From positions 1-57,036 of the forward strand of contig NZ_JAJJOE010000010.1 of NCBI RefSeq assembly GCF_020907405.1: a stretch of DNA of 57,036 bases, given 5' to 3'. This DNA is from Arthrobacter sp. zg-Y769 (GTDB lineage: Bacteria; Actinomycetota; Actinomycetes; Actinomycetales; Micrococcaceae). Below, piece by piece: positions 1 to 8,867 of the stretch; within the stretch, counting starts at the first letter, position 1; the number at the start of each line of letters is the position of its first letter. The notes below the pieces were generated by a model, which did not search any database, had not been told where the DNA came from, and saw only the letters and a program-made list of their open reading frames with translations. The position numbers and the translations under genes are program-made.

Positions 1-50
1 ACCCACTCCCCACCACAGCCGCGCGGGGGGGGGCCGGGGCAAACACAACG

Positions 51-82
51 GCGGGAGGCCGTACAGCGGCCTCCCGCTTTTC
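51..82 (+). terminator. Rho-independent terminator of an upstream gene outside the window
   Basis: A 10-bp stem (gcgggaggcc / ggcctcccgc) with a short gtacagc loop is followed directly by a ttttct tract. It points rightward, so it ends transcription entering from before the window and isolates mfd. Bases 1-50 hold no recognisable gene. Confidence 0.8.
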
Positions 83-212
83 TGTGGTTTCCGCTCTCAG
101 CTCCGAGGGCCGGACCATAGCCCCGTCAGCAGGTAATGTGGAAGAAAACCCCGGGGTTCCATTTGTGAACTTCGGGTATTTGCGTTGCCGTCATGAAGGA
201 GAAACCACCCCC

Positions 213-3200
213 ATGAGCCTGAACGGACTGCGTGCCGCCCTCGCTGAGGACCCCTCGTACGCAAGGGTGCGGACCCTTTCCTCCCGGCCTCCAGCAGGCC
301 GCAGCGAAGACCTGCAGATAGGTGCACCGCAGGGTATGCGCGCCGCCTTGCTGGCGGAAGTTGTGGACGGGCTGGCCGCGGCCGCCACCGGCGACGGTGT
401 GCCGCCGGTGGTGCTGGCCGTTACGGCCACGGGACGCGAAGCCGAGGATCTGGCCGCGGCCCTGCGCAGCTACCTCCCGCTGGCCGGGATCGAGGAATTC
501 CCCAGCTGGGAGACCCTGCCGCACGAGCGGCTTTCACCGCGCTCCGACACAGTGGGGCGGCGGCTGTCGGTGCTCCGCCGGCTGGAGCACCCGGAAACCG
601 CGCCGGTGCAGATTGTGGTTGCCCCGGTGCGCGCCGTGGTCCAGCCGCTGGTTGCCGGACTGGGTGAACTTAAACCCGTGGCCCTGAAGGTGGGCCAGGA
701 GCAGCCCTTCGACTCCGTGGTGTCCGCACTGGCGGAAGCCGCCTACGCACGGGTGGACATGGTCTCCCACCGGGGCGAATTCGCCGTGCGCGGCGGCATC
801 CTGGACGTCTTCCCGCCCACCGAGGACCACCCCGTCCGCATCGACTTCTTCGGCGACGAAGTGGATTCCATGCGCTGGTTCGCGGTGGCGGATCAGCGGA
901 CCCTCACCGGGGAGCACATCACCCACCCTTCCGAGCTCTACGCCCCGCCCTGCCGCGAAATCCTGATCACGCCGTCGGTCATGAGCCGCGCCGCGAAGCT
1001 CAAGGACCAGATGCCGGCGGCCGCCGACATGCTGGAGAAGATCGCCGGCGGGATTGCGGTGGAGGGCATGGAATCGCTCGCCCCCGTCCTGGTGGACTCC
1101 ATGGTCCCGCTGATGGGCGAATTGCCCCGCGGCTCCATTGCCGTGGTGATCGAGCCCGAAAAGGTCCGGGCACGTGCCCATGACCTAGCCGCCACCAACG
1201 AGGAGTTCCTGGCCGCCGCGTGGGCCACGGCGTCCGACGGCGGTGCGGCGCCCCTGGATCTCTCCGCCGCGCTTACTGCCGACCTCGACGCTGCCAGTTT
1301 CCGTTCCCTGGCGGACACGCGCACTGCCGCGCATGCCAATGACGTGGCCTGGTGGTCCATCACCTCCTTCAACCCCGATGACGAAACCGTCCTGGACATC
1401 GATACCATGACCATCAATGCCCGGGAACCCCGGGGGTACCGGGGCGATGTTGCGGAAATGATGGACTTCATCGGCGGCCGTGTCCGGGACGCCTGGCGCG
1501 TGGTGGTGGTGACTGAAGGCCCGGGCCCGGCTGCCCGCCTGGCCGAGCTCTTCAAGGAGAACGACATCCCCGCCGCCCTGGTGGATTCCGTGGATGAGGA
1601 ACCGCGGCCCGGGGTCATCTCCATCACCACGGCAAGCGCCGGCCGCGGGTATGTCTTCGACAACCTCAAGACCGGCCTGCTGACAGAAGCGGACCTGCTC
1701 GGCCGCGCGAGTGCCTACTCCACCCGCGACATGCGCAAGATGCCCTCCAAGCGGCGCAACGCCGTCGACCCCCTGCAGCTGCAGGAGGGCGACTTTGTGG
1801 TCCATGAGCAGCACGGCGTGGGCAAGTTCATCGAACTGATCCAGCGGGCCACCGGAGCCGGCACCAACAAGACGGTGCGGGAGTACATGGTGCTCGAATA
1901 CGCCTCCTCCAAGCGCGGGGCCCCCGGGGACCGGTTGTTTGTCCCCACCGACCAGCTGGACCAGATCACCCGCTATGTGGGTGGCGAAACGCCCGTCCTG
2001 TCCAAGATGGGCGGCTCCGACTGGGCCAAGACCAAGAGCCGCGCGCGCAAGGCGGTCAAGGAGATTGCGGGCGAGCTGATCCGGCTCTATTCCGCACGGA
2101 TGGCGTCCAAGGGCCACGCCTTCGCTGCGGACACCCCGTGGCAGCGTGAACTCGAGGAAGCCTTCCCCTACATCGAGACCCCGGACCAGCTGACCACCAT
2201 CAACGAGGTCAAGGCGGACATGGAGCGCGAAGTGCCCATGGACCGGCTGGTCTCCGGCGACGTGGGCTACGGCAAGACGGAGATTGCTGTCCGGGCGGCG
2301 TTCAAGGCCGTGCAGGACGGCAAGCAGGTGGCCGTGCTGGTGCCGACCACGCTGCTGGCCCAGCAGCACGTGGAGACCTTCGCCGAACGGTTCTCCGGCT
2401 TCCCGGTCCGGGTGCAGACGCTGTCCCGTTTCCAGACAGCCAAGGAAGCAAAGGAAGTGGTCGAAGGCGTAAAGAACGGCGCCGTGGACGTGGTCATCGG
2501 CACACACCGCCTGCTGTCGCAGGAAGTCCAGTTCAAGGACCTGGGCCTGGTGATCGTGGATGAGGAACAGCGCTTCGGCGTCGAACACAAGGAAGCGCTG
2601 AAGAAGATGCGCACCAATGTGGACGTGCTGGCCATGAGCGCCACCCCGATTCCCCGCACCCTGGAGATGTCCCTGACCGGGATCCGCGAAACCTCCACGC
2701 TGGCCACCCCGCCGGAGGAACGGCACCCGGTGCTCACTTACGTGGGCCCCTACACCGACAAGCAGGCTTCCGCGGCCATCCGCCGCGAACTGATGCGCGA
2801 GGGCCAGGTCTTCTTTGTCCACAACCGCGTCTCCTCGATTGACCGGACCGCCGCGCACCTGCGCGAGCTGATCCCGGAGGCACGTATCGCCGTCGCCCAC
2901 GGCCAGATGAGCGAGTCCAAGCTCGAGCAGATCATTGTGGACTTCTGGGAGAAGCGTTTCGACGTGCTGGTCTGCACCACCATTATCGAAACGGGCCTGG
3001 ATATCTCCAACGCCAACACCCTGATCGTGGACCGGGCGGACCACTTCGGGCTTTCGCAGCTGCACCAGCTGCGCGGCCGGGTGGGCCGCGGCCGGGAGCG
3101 GGCCTACGCCTACTTCCTGTACCCGTCCGAGAAGCCGCTGGGCGAGGTGGCCCTGGAGCGGCTGAAGGCCGTGGCCACGCACAACGAACTCGGTGCGGGC

Positions 3201-3812
3201 ATGCAGCTGGCCATGAAGGACCTGGAGATCCGCGGGGCCGGCAACCTGCTGGGCGGGGAGCAGTCCGGCCACATTGCCGGCGTCGGCTTTGACCTGTACA
3301 TCCGGCTCGTGGGCGAAGCCGTGGCCGACTACCGCGGCGAGGCCGAGGAAAAGGCAGCGGAAATGAAAATCGAGCTGCCGGTCAATGCCCATCTCCCGCA
3401 CGACTACGTGCCGGGGGAGCGGCTGCGGCTGGAGGCCTACCGCAAACTGGCCTCGGCAGTGACCAACGAGGCGATCGACGAGGTCCTGGCCGAACTGGTG
3501 GACCGTTACGGCGAGCCGCCGCAGGAAGTGAAGAACCTCATCGATGTGGCCCGCTTCCGGGTGGATGCACGCGCCGCCGGGCTGACCGACATCGCGCAGC
3601 AGGGCAACTTCATTAAGTTCGCGCCGGCGGACCTGCCCGAATCGCGGACCATGCGGCTGCAGCGCATGTACCCCGGGGCGCTCGTCAAGCCGGCGTTGAA
3701 TGCCGTACTGGTGCCCAAGCCGAAGACCGCCAGGATCGGCGGGCGGGATCTGGTGGACGCCGAAATCCTCGCCTGGGCCAAGCAGGTGCTGGACGCAGTA
3801 TTCAAGGAGTAG
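213..3812 (+). CDS. mfd: Transcription-repair coupling factor Mfd
   Basis: This is a 1199-aa DNA translocase that removes stalled RNA polymerase from lesions and recruits UvrA. The length is typical of the family. Visible in order are the UvrB-like N-terminal region, a CarD-like RNA polymerase interaction domain near residue 520-590 (VVHEQHGVGKF), the P-loop GDVGYGKT (K688), the DEEQ box (783-786), MSATPIPRTL, the QLRGRVGRGRERAY motif VI region and the C-terminal D7 domain. The reading frame stays open upstream to a GTG at 84. I start at ATG 213 because a GAAGGAG ribosome-binding site lies just before it and the protein then begins like other actinobacterial Mfds. It is monocistronic, preceded by a terminator and followed by a convergent small gene. 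Confidence 0.96.
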   Translation: MSLNGLRAALAEDPSYARVRTLSSRPPAGRSEDLQIGAPQGMRAALLAEVVDGLAAAATGDGVPPVVLAVTATGREAEDLAAALRSYLPLAGIEEFPSWETLPHERLSPRSDTVGRRLSVLRRLEHPETAPVQIVVAPVRAVVQPLVAGLGELKPVALKVGQEQPFDSVVSALAEAAYARVDMVSHRGEFAVRGGILDVFPPTEDHPVRIDFFGDEVDSMRWFAVADQRTLTGEHITHPSELYAPPCREILITPSVMSRAAKLKDQMPAAADMLEKIAGGIAVEGMESLAPVLVDSMVPLMGELPRGSIAVVIEPEKVRARAHDLAATNEEFLAAAWATASDGGAAPLDLSAALTADLDAASFRSLADTRTAAHANDVAWWSITSFNPDDETVLDIDTMTINAREPRGYRGDVAEMMDFIGGRVRDAWRVVVVTEGPGPAARLAELFKENDIPAALVDSVDEEPRPGVISITTASAGRGYVFDNLKTGLLTEADLLGRASAYSTRDMRKMPSKRRNAVDPLQLQEGDFVVHEQHGVGKFIELIQRATGAGTNKTVREYMVLEYASSKRGAPGDRLFVPTDQLDQITRYVGGETPVLSKMGGSDWAKTKSRARKAVKEIAGELIRLYSARMASKGHAFAADTPWQRELEEAFPYIETPDQLTTINEVKADMEREVPMDRLVSGDVGYGKTEIAVRAAFKAVQDGKQVAVLVPTTLLAQQHVETFAERFSGFPVRVQTLSRFQTAKEAKEVVEGVKNGAVDVVIGTHRLLSQEVQFKDLGLVIVDEEQRFGVEHKEALKKMRTNVDVLAMSATPIPRTLEMSLTGIRETSTLATPPEERHPVLTYVGPYTDKQASAAIRRELMREGQVFFVHNRVSSIDRTAAHLRELIPEARIAVAHGQMSESKLEQIIVDFWEKRFDVLVCTTIIETGLDISNANTLIVDRADHFGLSQLHQLRGRVGRGRERAYAYFLYPSEKPLGEVALERLKAVATHNELGAGMQLAMKDLEIRGAGNLLGGEQSGHIAGVGFDLYIRLVGEAVADYRGEAEEKAAEMKIELPVNAHLPHDYVPGERLRLEAYRKLASAVTNEAIDEVLAELVDRYGEPPQEVKNLIDVARFRVDARAAGLTDIAQQGNFIKFAPADLPESRTMRLQRMYPGALVKPALNAVLVPKPKTARIGGRDLVDAEILAWAKQVLDAVFKE

Positions 3813-3821
3813 AACGTCTGG

Positions 3822-3959
3822 CTAGCCCATCACCGCAATGACGAAGACGGCGGCGGCGGCCACTACGCAGGTAGCGAGTACCGCGTAACCGACGAGGACG
3901 ATGCGCTGCTGCCGGGCCCGGTCCCGGCGCCATTCCCTGCGGGTCATGGTGGTAGTCAT
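3822..3959 (-). CDS. Small single-pass membrane protein (45 aa), unknown function
   Basis: A 45-codon frame encodes a basic, Arg-rich start (MTTTMTRREWRRDRARQQR) and then one strongly hydrophobic helix (about residues 20-43) ending in VMG. This positive-inside plus transmembrane layout is typical of a real small membrane protein and would be unusual for a random GC-rich frame. It converges on mfd, its stop lying 10 bases after the mfd stop. No good ribosome-binding site precedes the ATG, so translation may be weak or leaderless. Function is not recognised. Confidence 0.5.
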   Translation of the reverse strand: MTTTMTRREWRRDRARQQRIVLVGYAVLATCVVAAAAVFVIAVMG

Positions 3960-4037
3960 GTGTTGAATCTAGGGATCGTGGTCTCAGGCAGCTAAGAGTA
4001 GGAGACACCTGCTTCCCCCCGGCCACTACTCAGTTAA

Positions 4038-4079
4038 ACAGCGATGCACCCCAGCCCGCGGACTGGAGTGCATCGCTGT
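4038..4079 (-). terminator. Stem-loop terminator after the small membrane gene 4093-4344
   Basis: A stem of about 17 bp with one mismatch (acagcgatgcac / gtgcatcgctgt at its base) encloses an 8-base GC-rich loop, 13 bases after the stop of the leftward gene. The T-run on the minus strand is weak (ttaact). Confidence 0.6.
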
Positions 4080-4092
4080 CTGCGTGATGTGG

Positions 4093-4344
4093 CTACTCGT
4101 TGTGCGAGTAGCCCTTGGCCAGCTCGGTGGTGGTGTCGGAACGGCCGATGCTGAATGCCACGAGGTACATCCCGGTGGCGGCGATCAGCAGGACAGCCAT
4201 CGGCCAGACATTGTCCAGCGTCAGGAAGTTCACCGCGTAGATGGCGCCAAGGAAGATGGCGAACATCACGGTGAAGATGAGGACGTTGCTGACCAGATGG
4301 CCCTCGCCCGAGTGTGAAGGCTGCTTTGACCGTGTTCCAACCAT
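4093..4344 (-). CDS. Small two-helix membrane protein (83 aa)
   Basis: The polar N-terminus (about 18 aa) is followed by two predicted membrane helices: residues about 19-42 (VLIFTVMFAIFLGAIYAV) and 48-67 (WPMAVLLIAATGMYLVAF). A charged C-terminal tail ends the protein. GGAG lies 6 bases before the ATG, and a stem-loop follows the stop. It sits 39 bases downstream of the deoC stop region on the same strand order but has its own terminator. It looks like a conserved actinobacterial hypothetical membrane protein; no function can be assigned from the sequence. Confidence 0.8.
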   Translation of the reverse strand: MVGTRSKQPSHSGEGHLVSNVLIFTVMFAIFLGAIYAVNFLTLDNVWPMAVLLIAATGMYLVAFSIGRSDTTTELAKGYSHNE

Positions 4345-4383
4345 GAAGTTCTCCGTTTCAAAAAGTGTCAGTAGCTATGCCGG

Positions 4384-5067
4384 TCAGTAGTCCGACGTGG
4401 CTTTGCTTCCATTAACAATAGCGATTCCGGAGCTTGCCCCGATACGCGTGGCGCCGGCGTCGATCATTGCCCGGGCATCTTCGAGCGATCGGACACCTCC
4501 GGAAGCCTTGACTCCGAGGTCCGGGCCGACGGTGCGGCGCATCAGTGCGACGTCTTCGGCCGTGGCTCCGCCGCCGTTGAAACCGGTGGAGGTCTTGACG
4601 AAATCGGCTCCTGCCTCGACGGAGGCTTCGCAGGCCAGGACCTTCTGCTCATCGTTGAGCAGGGACGTTTCGATGATGACCTTGAGGATCCCGCCGGCAG
4701 CGTGGACGGCGTCGGCTACCGCTGCGATGTCGCGGACCAGGGCGGCCCGGTCTCCGCGGCGGGCTGCGGCGATGTCGATGACCATGTCGATCTCATCTGC
4801 GCCGTCCTGAAGGGCGCCCTGGGCTTCGAAGACCTTCACCTCGGTGGTGGTGGCTCCCAGCGGGAAGCCGATAACCGAGCAGGTAAGCACTCCGCTGCCC
4901 TTCAGGGCGTTGCGGACCGTGCCGACCCAGATCGGGTTAACGCAGACGGACTTGAACTGGTATTCAGCGGCTTCGGAGCAGACCCGGAGGATGTCGTCGC
5001 GGCTGGCCTCGGGTTTGAGGAGCGTGTGATCAATATACGAGGCAATGGGTGTAGACATGGGATCCAT
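4384..5067 (-). CDS. deoC: Deoxyribose-phosphate aldolase DeoC
   Basis: It cleaves 2-deoxyribose 5-phosphate to glyceraldehyde 3-phosphate and acetaldehyde in deoxynucleoside catabolism. At 227 aa it has the family length. The Schiff-base lysine is K158 in DFVKTSTGF, the second active-site lysine is K187 in GVKASGGVR, and the acidic pair is in DEIDMVID (D94). The YIDHTLLKP start motif is intact. The start could be ATG 5067 or ATG 5058 ([10 protein letters not shown]); no strong ribosome-binding site decides between them. The functionally related PNP and phospho-sugar mutase lie 4-7 kb away, so salvage genes are clustered but not in one operon. Confidence 0.95.
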   Translation of the reverse strand: MDPMSTPIASYIDHTLLKPEASRDDILRVCSEAAEYQFKSVCVNPIWVGTVRNALKGSGVLTCSVIGFPLGATTTEVKVFEAQGALQDGADEIDMVIDIAAARRGDRAALVRDIAAVADAVHAAGGILKVIIETSLLNDEQKVLACEASVEAGADFVKTSTGFNGGGATAEDVALMRRTVGPDLGVKASGGVRSLEDARAMIDAGATRIGASSGIAIVNGSKATSDY

Positions 5068-5165
5068 CTTGCCACAAGGCAGTGGTGCCGCGTGGTCGAG
5101 ATCACGGCCGCGGCGGGCTGTAATCGACGGGCAACGTACCTAGGTTGCACGCCGGAAACGACAAA

Positions 5166-5203
5166 GGCCCGGGTGCCCCGCGTCTTAGCGGTTCATCCGG
5201 GCC
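5166..5203 (-). terminator. Terminator of the secreted-peptide gene
   Basis: Stem ggcccggrtg / catccgggcc with one G-T type mismatch. On the minus strand it is followed by cctttgtc. It lies 11 bases after the stop of the 48-aa peptide gene. Confidence 0.6.
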
Positions 5204-5213
5204 CTGACGGGAT

Positions 5214-5360
5214 TTACTGCGTGTGCGGCCACATGCCGAACGGCTGGACTAGCTTGCCGGGTGACTGGGAGGCCGGAGCGGCAGAGGCCGCTGCCGGTGC
5301 TGCGACACCCGCTCCCGCAATTACGGCTGATAGCAACAGTGCTGCACCGAGTTTCTTCAT
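5214..5360 (-). CDS. Secreted small peptide precursor (48 aa)
   Basis: A textbook GAGGAG ribosome-binding site (about 5 bases of spacing) precedes ATG 5360. The product begins MKKLGAALLLSAVIAG, a Sec signal peptide with a KK n-region, a hydrophobic core and Ala-rich AxA cleavage options around residues 24-28. The mature peptide would be only about 20 aa, ending QPFGMWPHTQ. A good minus-strand -10 (TATACT, opposite 5400-5405) and a terminator bracket it, so it is a complete monocistronic unit. It is divergent from the TPR-like gene at 5588. No database family is recognised. A signalling peptide, a small antimicrobial or a simple exported peptide are all possible. Confidence 0.7.
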   Translation of the reverse strand: MKKLGAALLLSAVIAGAGVAAPAAASAAPASQSPGKLVQPFGMWPHTQ

Positions 5361-5587
5361 TTCTACTCCTCAATTGAACGGGCTCATCAAGACACCTGAA
5401 GTATAGCTACACATTTTGACGACATCGCTGCACTCGGATCTTTCTTGTAGAAAAACTGAGGACAACCTGGACAGCTGGTAAGAATTGACGGAGGCGGCGT
5501 GCGTCATATCTTTTGAGGAATCGGCGGTATGCCATGACAATAGAGTCCAGTCCCGCGGGATTTTTACTACCAGAAGGTGCCCTTGCC

Positions 5588-6616
5588 ATGGACAGCAATA
5601 CAGTCTTCGTTTTGAACGAATACCGTGCCGCACAAGCAAAAGCCCGACGGGAGTATGCTTCCGCGATTGAGTATTCCCGCCTGGCGGCGCAGGCTGCGGT
5701 CGCAACTGCAGACAATCGGGGTTTCTGCCGCATGACGTTCAACATTGCGGAGCTTCAACTTGAATTGGGACAGGTCGAAGCGTGTTTCGCCACCGGCAAA
5801 GCCCTGCTCGCGACCGAGGCGATCAACGACTTTCCCGATTATCAATCCCGGGCAAGAGTACTGATAACCCATGCACTGCAGGACAAGGGCGAGATGAGCG
5901 GGGCGCTTGCCGCTGCCCGTGAAGCGTCGAACGTCCCGCAGGAGGTGCTTCCGTCAGGGAGCCGGCTCAACGTTCAACACGTGCTTGTTGCAGCGCTTGC
6001 CGAAGAGGGGGATACCGAGGGAGCGTGGGAGGAGGCTATGAATCTCGCCACCATGGTGTCCTCCGAGGCGAGCCCGCGGGTGAAAGGCATCGCGTGCTGG
6101 GCGATTGGCAACGCAGCCTTTGTGTCGGCCCGGATCGAAGAAGGATTGAAGTACCACCGGCGGGCGGCGGAGGACTTAGCCTCCGTGAGTGATGTCCGGA
6201 ACTGGGCGCAATTCAACAAGGCATCCGCCCATTTTCGTCTGGCAGCCGGACTTGTGGAAGAAGAGACCGGTGAATGCATCAGGCGAGCCGAGGTGGCCTT
6301 TGAAGTCGCTGGTGTGGCTGAGATAGACCGAATTGAAATGCTTATAACGCGGGCTTGGTGGGAATTTGAGTCGGGAAGCGCGAGTACGGCAGAAAGGCTG
6401 CTGCGTTCGGTGGAAAGGCAAGCCTCAGATAGCCATCCCTTCCTGCAGGGACGCTCATTGCTGCTTCTGGCGCGCTGCCTCTACTCCTTGGATCGTAAAA
6501 CCGAAGCCAGGAACTGCGCGATGCAATGTGAAAGCATCTTTACCAAGCTGGGGGCTGACGTGTATGCGTCCGAATCACGGGAACTCATTGACACAGGTGG
6601 AGAGCCGGTCGCATAA
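5588..6616 (+). CDS. TPR-like helical repeat protein, cytosolic, unknown function
   Basis: A 342-aa all-helical protein with Ala/Glu-rich repeats of about 40 residues (AAQAAVATADNRG, AELQLELGQVEA, ALAEEGDTEGAWEEAMNLA, ARCLYSLDRKTEARNC), like tetratricopeptide or MalT-type repeats. No DNA-binding HTH, membrane helix or signal peptide is visible. The frame is open upstream to TTG 5513 and includes ATG 5534. I choose ATG 5588 because AGAAGG is placed 10 bases before it. Base composition is visibly more AT-rich than mfd or the acc genes, which hints at transfer or a different expression class. It is followed 161 bases later by the STAS and GGDEF-EAL genes and is divergent from the secreted peptide; a sensor or adaptor role is inference. 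Confidence 0.7.
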   Translation: MDSNTVFVLNEYRAAQAKARREYASAIEYSRLAAQAAVATADNRGFCRMTFNIAELQLELGQVEACFATGKALLATEAINDFPDYQSRARVLITHALQDKGEMSGALAAAREASNVPQEVLPSGSRLNVQHVLVAALAEEGDTEGAWEEAMNLATMVSSEASPRVKGIACWAIGNAAFVSARIEEGLKYHRRAAEDLASVSDVRNWAQFNKASAHFRLAAGLVEEETGECIRRAEVAFEVAGVAEIDRIEMLITRAWWEFESGSASTAERLLRSVERQASDSHPFLQGRSLLLLARCLYSLDRKTEARNCAMQCESIFTKLGADVYASESRELIDTGGEPVA

Positions 6617-6777
6617 TCGCAAGTCACCGAATTCAGGTTTCAGCATCTCGATGAATGAGTAATAAAGGCGCATACTACGAGCTGGGCTACCGATTCCACG
6701 CGGTGACTCCGGAAGCACCGGTACGGTAAGGCATATTCCGCTGCATTGAGGTCCTGCGCGGCGACTTGGGGGAAGCT

Positions 6778-7254
6778 ATGACAAGACAGGAAACGGTGCA
6801 GCACAACAGCTCCGGCCCGCACAGCGACAGCTCGCTCCGGAGCATGTCTAAAAGTGCAGGACCCGATTCTGGAATCGGGATCCAAAACCCTTCATCGCCC
6901 GGCGAAGCCCTGGTAAATCTGGCGGATGAGGGACACCTCGTGCTGGTACTGCCTCCAAACGAGGTGATTACCGGGTCCATGGCTGTCGCCGTTGCCGAAA
7001 AGATCGACCGTCTGGCGGCTGCGCACAGTCTCCCGCTGCTGCTGACACTGACGGGTGTGGAATCTATTTCCCGTAGTGCCCGGGACGTCTTCAGTGCTGC
7101 ACGTTCCCTGTCCGCCGTCGCCGTCATTGGTGTTTCTCCGGTGGACCGGGTGATCGCGAATTTCCTGCTTGGCGGAGAGGTCCAGCCTTGTCCCACCAAG
7201 TATTTTTCGCAGGAAGACGATGCCCTGACCTGGCTTAGAAGGTACGACACGTGA
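6778..7254 (+). CDS. STAS/SpoIIAA-like domain protein
   Basis: A 158-aa protein with a disordered Ser-rich N-terminus (about 45 aa) and a C-terminal alpha/beta domain of about 110 aa resembling SpoIIAA-like STAS folds: VLVLPPNEVITG, LPLLLTLTGVESIS, RSLSAVAVIGVSPVDRVIAN, ending in the KYFSQEDDALTWL segment. I start at ATG 6778, preceded by GGGGGAAG, rather than the in-frame TTG at 6766. The stop overlaps the next start (GTGA), implying translational coupling with the GGDEF-EAL gene. A regulatory partner of that enzyme is a reasonable inference; a clear phosphorylatable Ser was not assigned. Confidence 0.65.
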   Translation: MTRQETVQHNSSGPHSDSSLRSMSKSAGPDSGIGIQNPSSPGEALVNLADEGHLVLVLPPNEVITGSMAVAVAEKIDRLAAAHSLPLLLTLTGVESISRSARDVFSAARSLSAVAVIGVSPVDRVIANFLLGGEVQPCPTKYFSQEDDALTWLRRYDT

Positions 7255-8825
7255 TTCGTTCACAAGAGGGAGCCGGGGACCAGCCGGCGGACCCGCGCCT
7301 CGGCCAGATCGTCGAAGGCATTGTCAGGATCGCAGCGGGAAACCTCGCCTCCCGAATTCCGGTTTCATCTGCCCGCGACCAGGTTGATGCCGTCAGCACG
7401 GGCATTAACCTCCTGGCAGCGGAACTGGACGACATGTACCAGGACATGGAGCAGCGGGTGGAGTCCCGCACGCTGGAACTCCGCGAAGCGCACCAACAGG
7501 TGCAGCGGATGGCGCTTTCGGATCCGCTCACCGGACTGAGTAACCGGATCGACTTGATGCAGCAGGTCCAGCAGTCTCTGACGGACTGGGATGGTAGGGA
7601 GTCCGCACCGGCCGTGCTGATGATCGATTTGGATGGGTTCAAGGAAATCAACGACAGCTTTGGACACAAGGCCGGGGACCTGGTGTTGCAGGACGTAGCG
7701 GCACGGTTGCTCGCCTCGGTGCCGGAGGAAAGCGTCGTAGCGCGGCTCGGCGGTGACGAGTTTGCGGTTCTGCTCCCCGGGGTTTCGAGGTTATCGGCAC
7801 TCGCGGCCGCGGAAAGGATCCAGGCGGCTTTGGGAGTGCGGACCGTTCTGGAGGGACTGGACATTTGGCCTCGTGCCAGCATCGGCGTGCATCTGGCTGA
7901 GTCCGGGCAATCCGCCGAGGATCTGCTGCTCCGCGCGGACACGGCCATGTATAAGGCGAAGGAGGATGGGCCGGGCCTGGTCCGGTTATTTGAACCGGTA
8001 ATGCTCTATGCCCGCCAGTTGCGACGGGAAATGGCCTCTGATCTACGTAATGCCATTGAACGCAACGAGTTTCGGTTGGCATTCCAGCCCGTCGTTGATC
8101 TGGTCACCGGAAAGATGCAGGGGGCGGAGGTGCTCCTGCGCTGGGATCATCCGACGCAGGGACTGGTCATGCCGGATATCTTCATTCCACTGGCGGAGGA
8201 AAGCGGAGCCATCCTGGGGATCGGACGCTGGGTGATGCGGTCGGCCCTGGAGCAGCTAGCGGCTTGGCGTGCGGCGGGCCAGGACCAGGACGGCTTCCAT
8301 ATCCGCGTCAATGTCTCCCCGTCCCAACTGCAGAGCATGGACCTCGCGGACTATGCCCGGGCGCAGTTGCGCGAAACCGGCGCAGCACCCCGGGACCTGA
8401 TCCTGGAAATCACCGAGAGCGCCTTCGTGGGCAGCGGGGACGTGGAGACTTACTCCATGAGATCGCTCAAGGCTCTGGGTGTCCGCTTGGAAATTGACGA
8501 TTTCGGCACGGGCTATTCGTCCATCAGCTACCTGCGGCGCCTGCCGGTGGACACCGTCAAGGTGGACCGTGCGCTGATCGCCGAAATCAGCCGTGACGAA
8601 GGGCAGCTGCAGTTCGTGGACGCGGTCCATAGGCTGATCCAGGCAGCCGGAATGGAAGCCGTCTTCGAAGGGATAGAGACCCTGCAACAGGCTGAACTAC
8701 TGCAGGAGATGGGCTGCTGCAGCGGCCAGGGCTACTATTTCAGCCGGCCGCTCACCGCCGAGCAGGTGGGGACGCTCCTGGCCAGCGGCAGTCGCCTGCC
8801 GCTGGCCACGGAACTGCTGGCATAA
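7251..8825 (+). CDS. Cytosolic HAMP-GGDEF-EAL c-di-GMP turnover protein
   Basis: A 524-aa bifunctional cyclic-di-GMP protein. A HAMP-like segment (about residues 15-70) and coiled coil lead into a GGDEF domain with an intact GGDEF motif (167-171). An EAL domain follows with EVL at 293-295, an ITES motif, DDFGTGYSS near 417 and EGIET. No transmembrane helix precedes the HAMP region, so the protein is probably soluble. The usual RxxD inhibitory site just before GGDEF is not seen (the region reads PEESVVARLGG). The GTG start overlaps the STAS stop by 4 bases. Both catalytic signatures look competent, so synthesis, hydrolysis or switching cannot be decided by sequence. Confidence 0.9.
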   Translation: MIRSQEGAGDQPADPRLGQIVEGIVRIAAGNLASRIPVSSARDQVDAVSTGINLLAAELDDMYQDMEQRVESRTLELREAHQQVQRMALSDPLTGLSNRIDLMQQVQQSLTDWDGRESAPAVLMIDLDGFKEINDSFGHKAGDLVLQDVAARLLASVPEESVVARLGGDEFAVLLPGVSRLSALAAAERIQAALGVRTVLEGLDIWPRASIGVHLAESGQSAEDLLLRADTAMYKAKEDGPGLVRLFEPVMLYARQLRREMASDLRNAIERNEFRLAFQPVVDLVTGKMQGAEVLLRWDHPTQGLVMPDIFIPLAEESGAILGIGRWVMRSALEQLAAWRAAGQDQDGFHIRVNVSPSQLQSMDLADYARAQLRETGAAPRDLILEITESAFVGSGDVETYSMRSLKALGVRLEIDDFGTGYSSISYLRRLPVDTVKVDRALIAEISRDEGQLQFVDAVHRLIQAAGMEAVFEGIETLQQAELLQEMGCCSGQGYYFSRPLTAEQVGTLLASGSRLPLATELLA

Positions 8826-8867
8826 CCGGACACTGCTGGCCTAACGGGACGCCCGGGGCACAGAAGC

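Noticed and set aside
132-170. 2A-like peptide sequence (GNVEENPGV) in the open frame before mfd
   Set aside because: It lacks the final NPGP proline, lies upstream of the likely mfd start at ATG 213, and 2A skipping is a eukaryotic ribosome phenomenon. Coincidence.
1185-3401. 738-codon open frame antisense to mfd, and similar long antisense frames opposite the giant gene, eccC and the oxidoreductase
   Set aside because: They mirror the codon bias of the real genes in GC-rich DNA, have low-complexity His/Gln/Gly/Arg composition, no ribosome-binding sites and no recognisable domains.
5588-6616. Classical RRNPP regulator (HTH + TPR)
   Set aside because: No HTH can be seen in any plausible start form. 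Only the weaker idea of a TPR-type peptide partner is kept as a finding.
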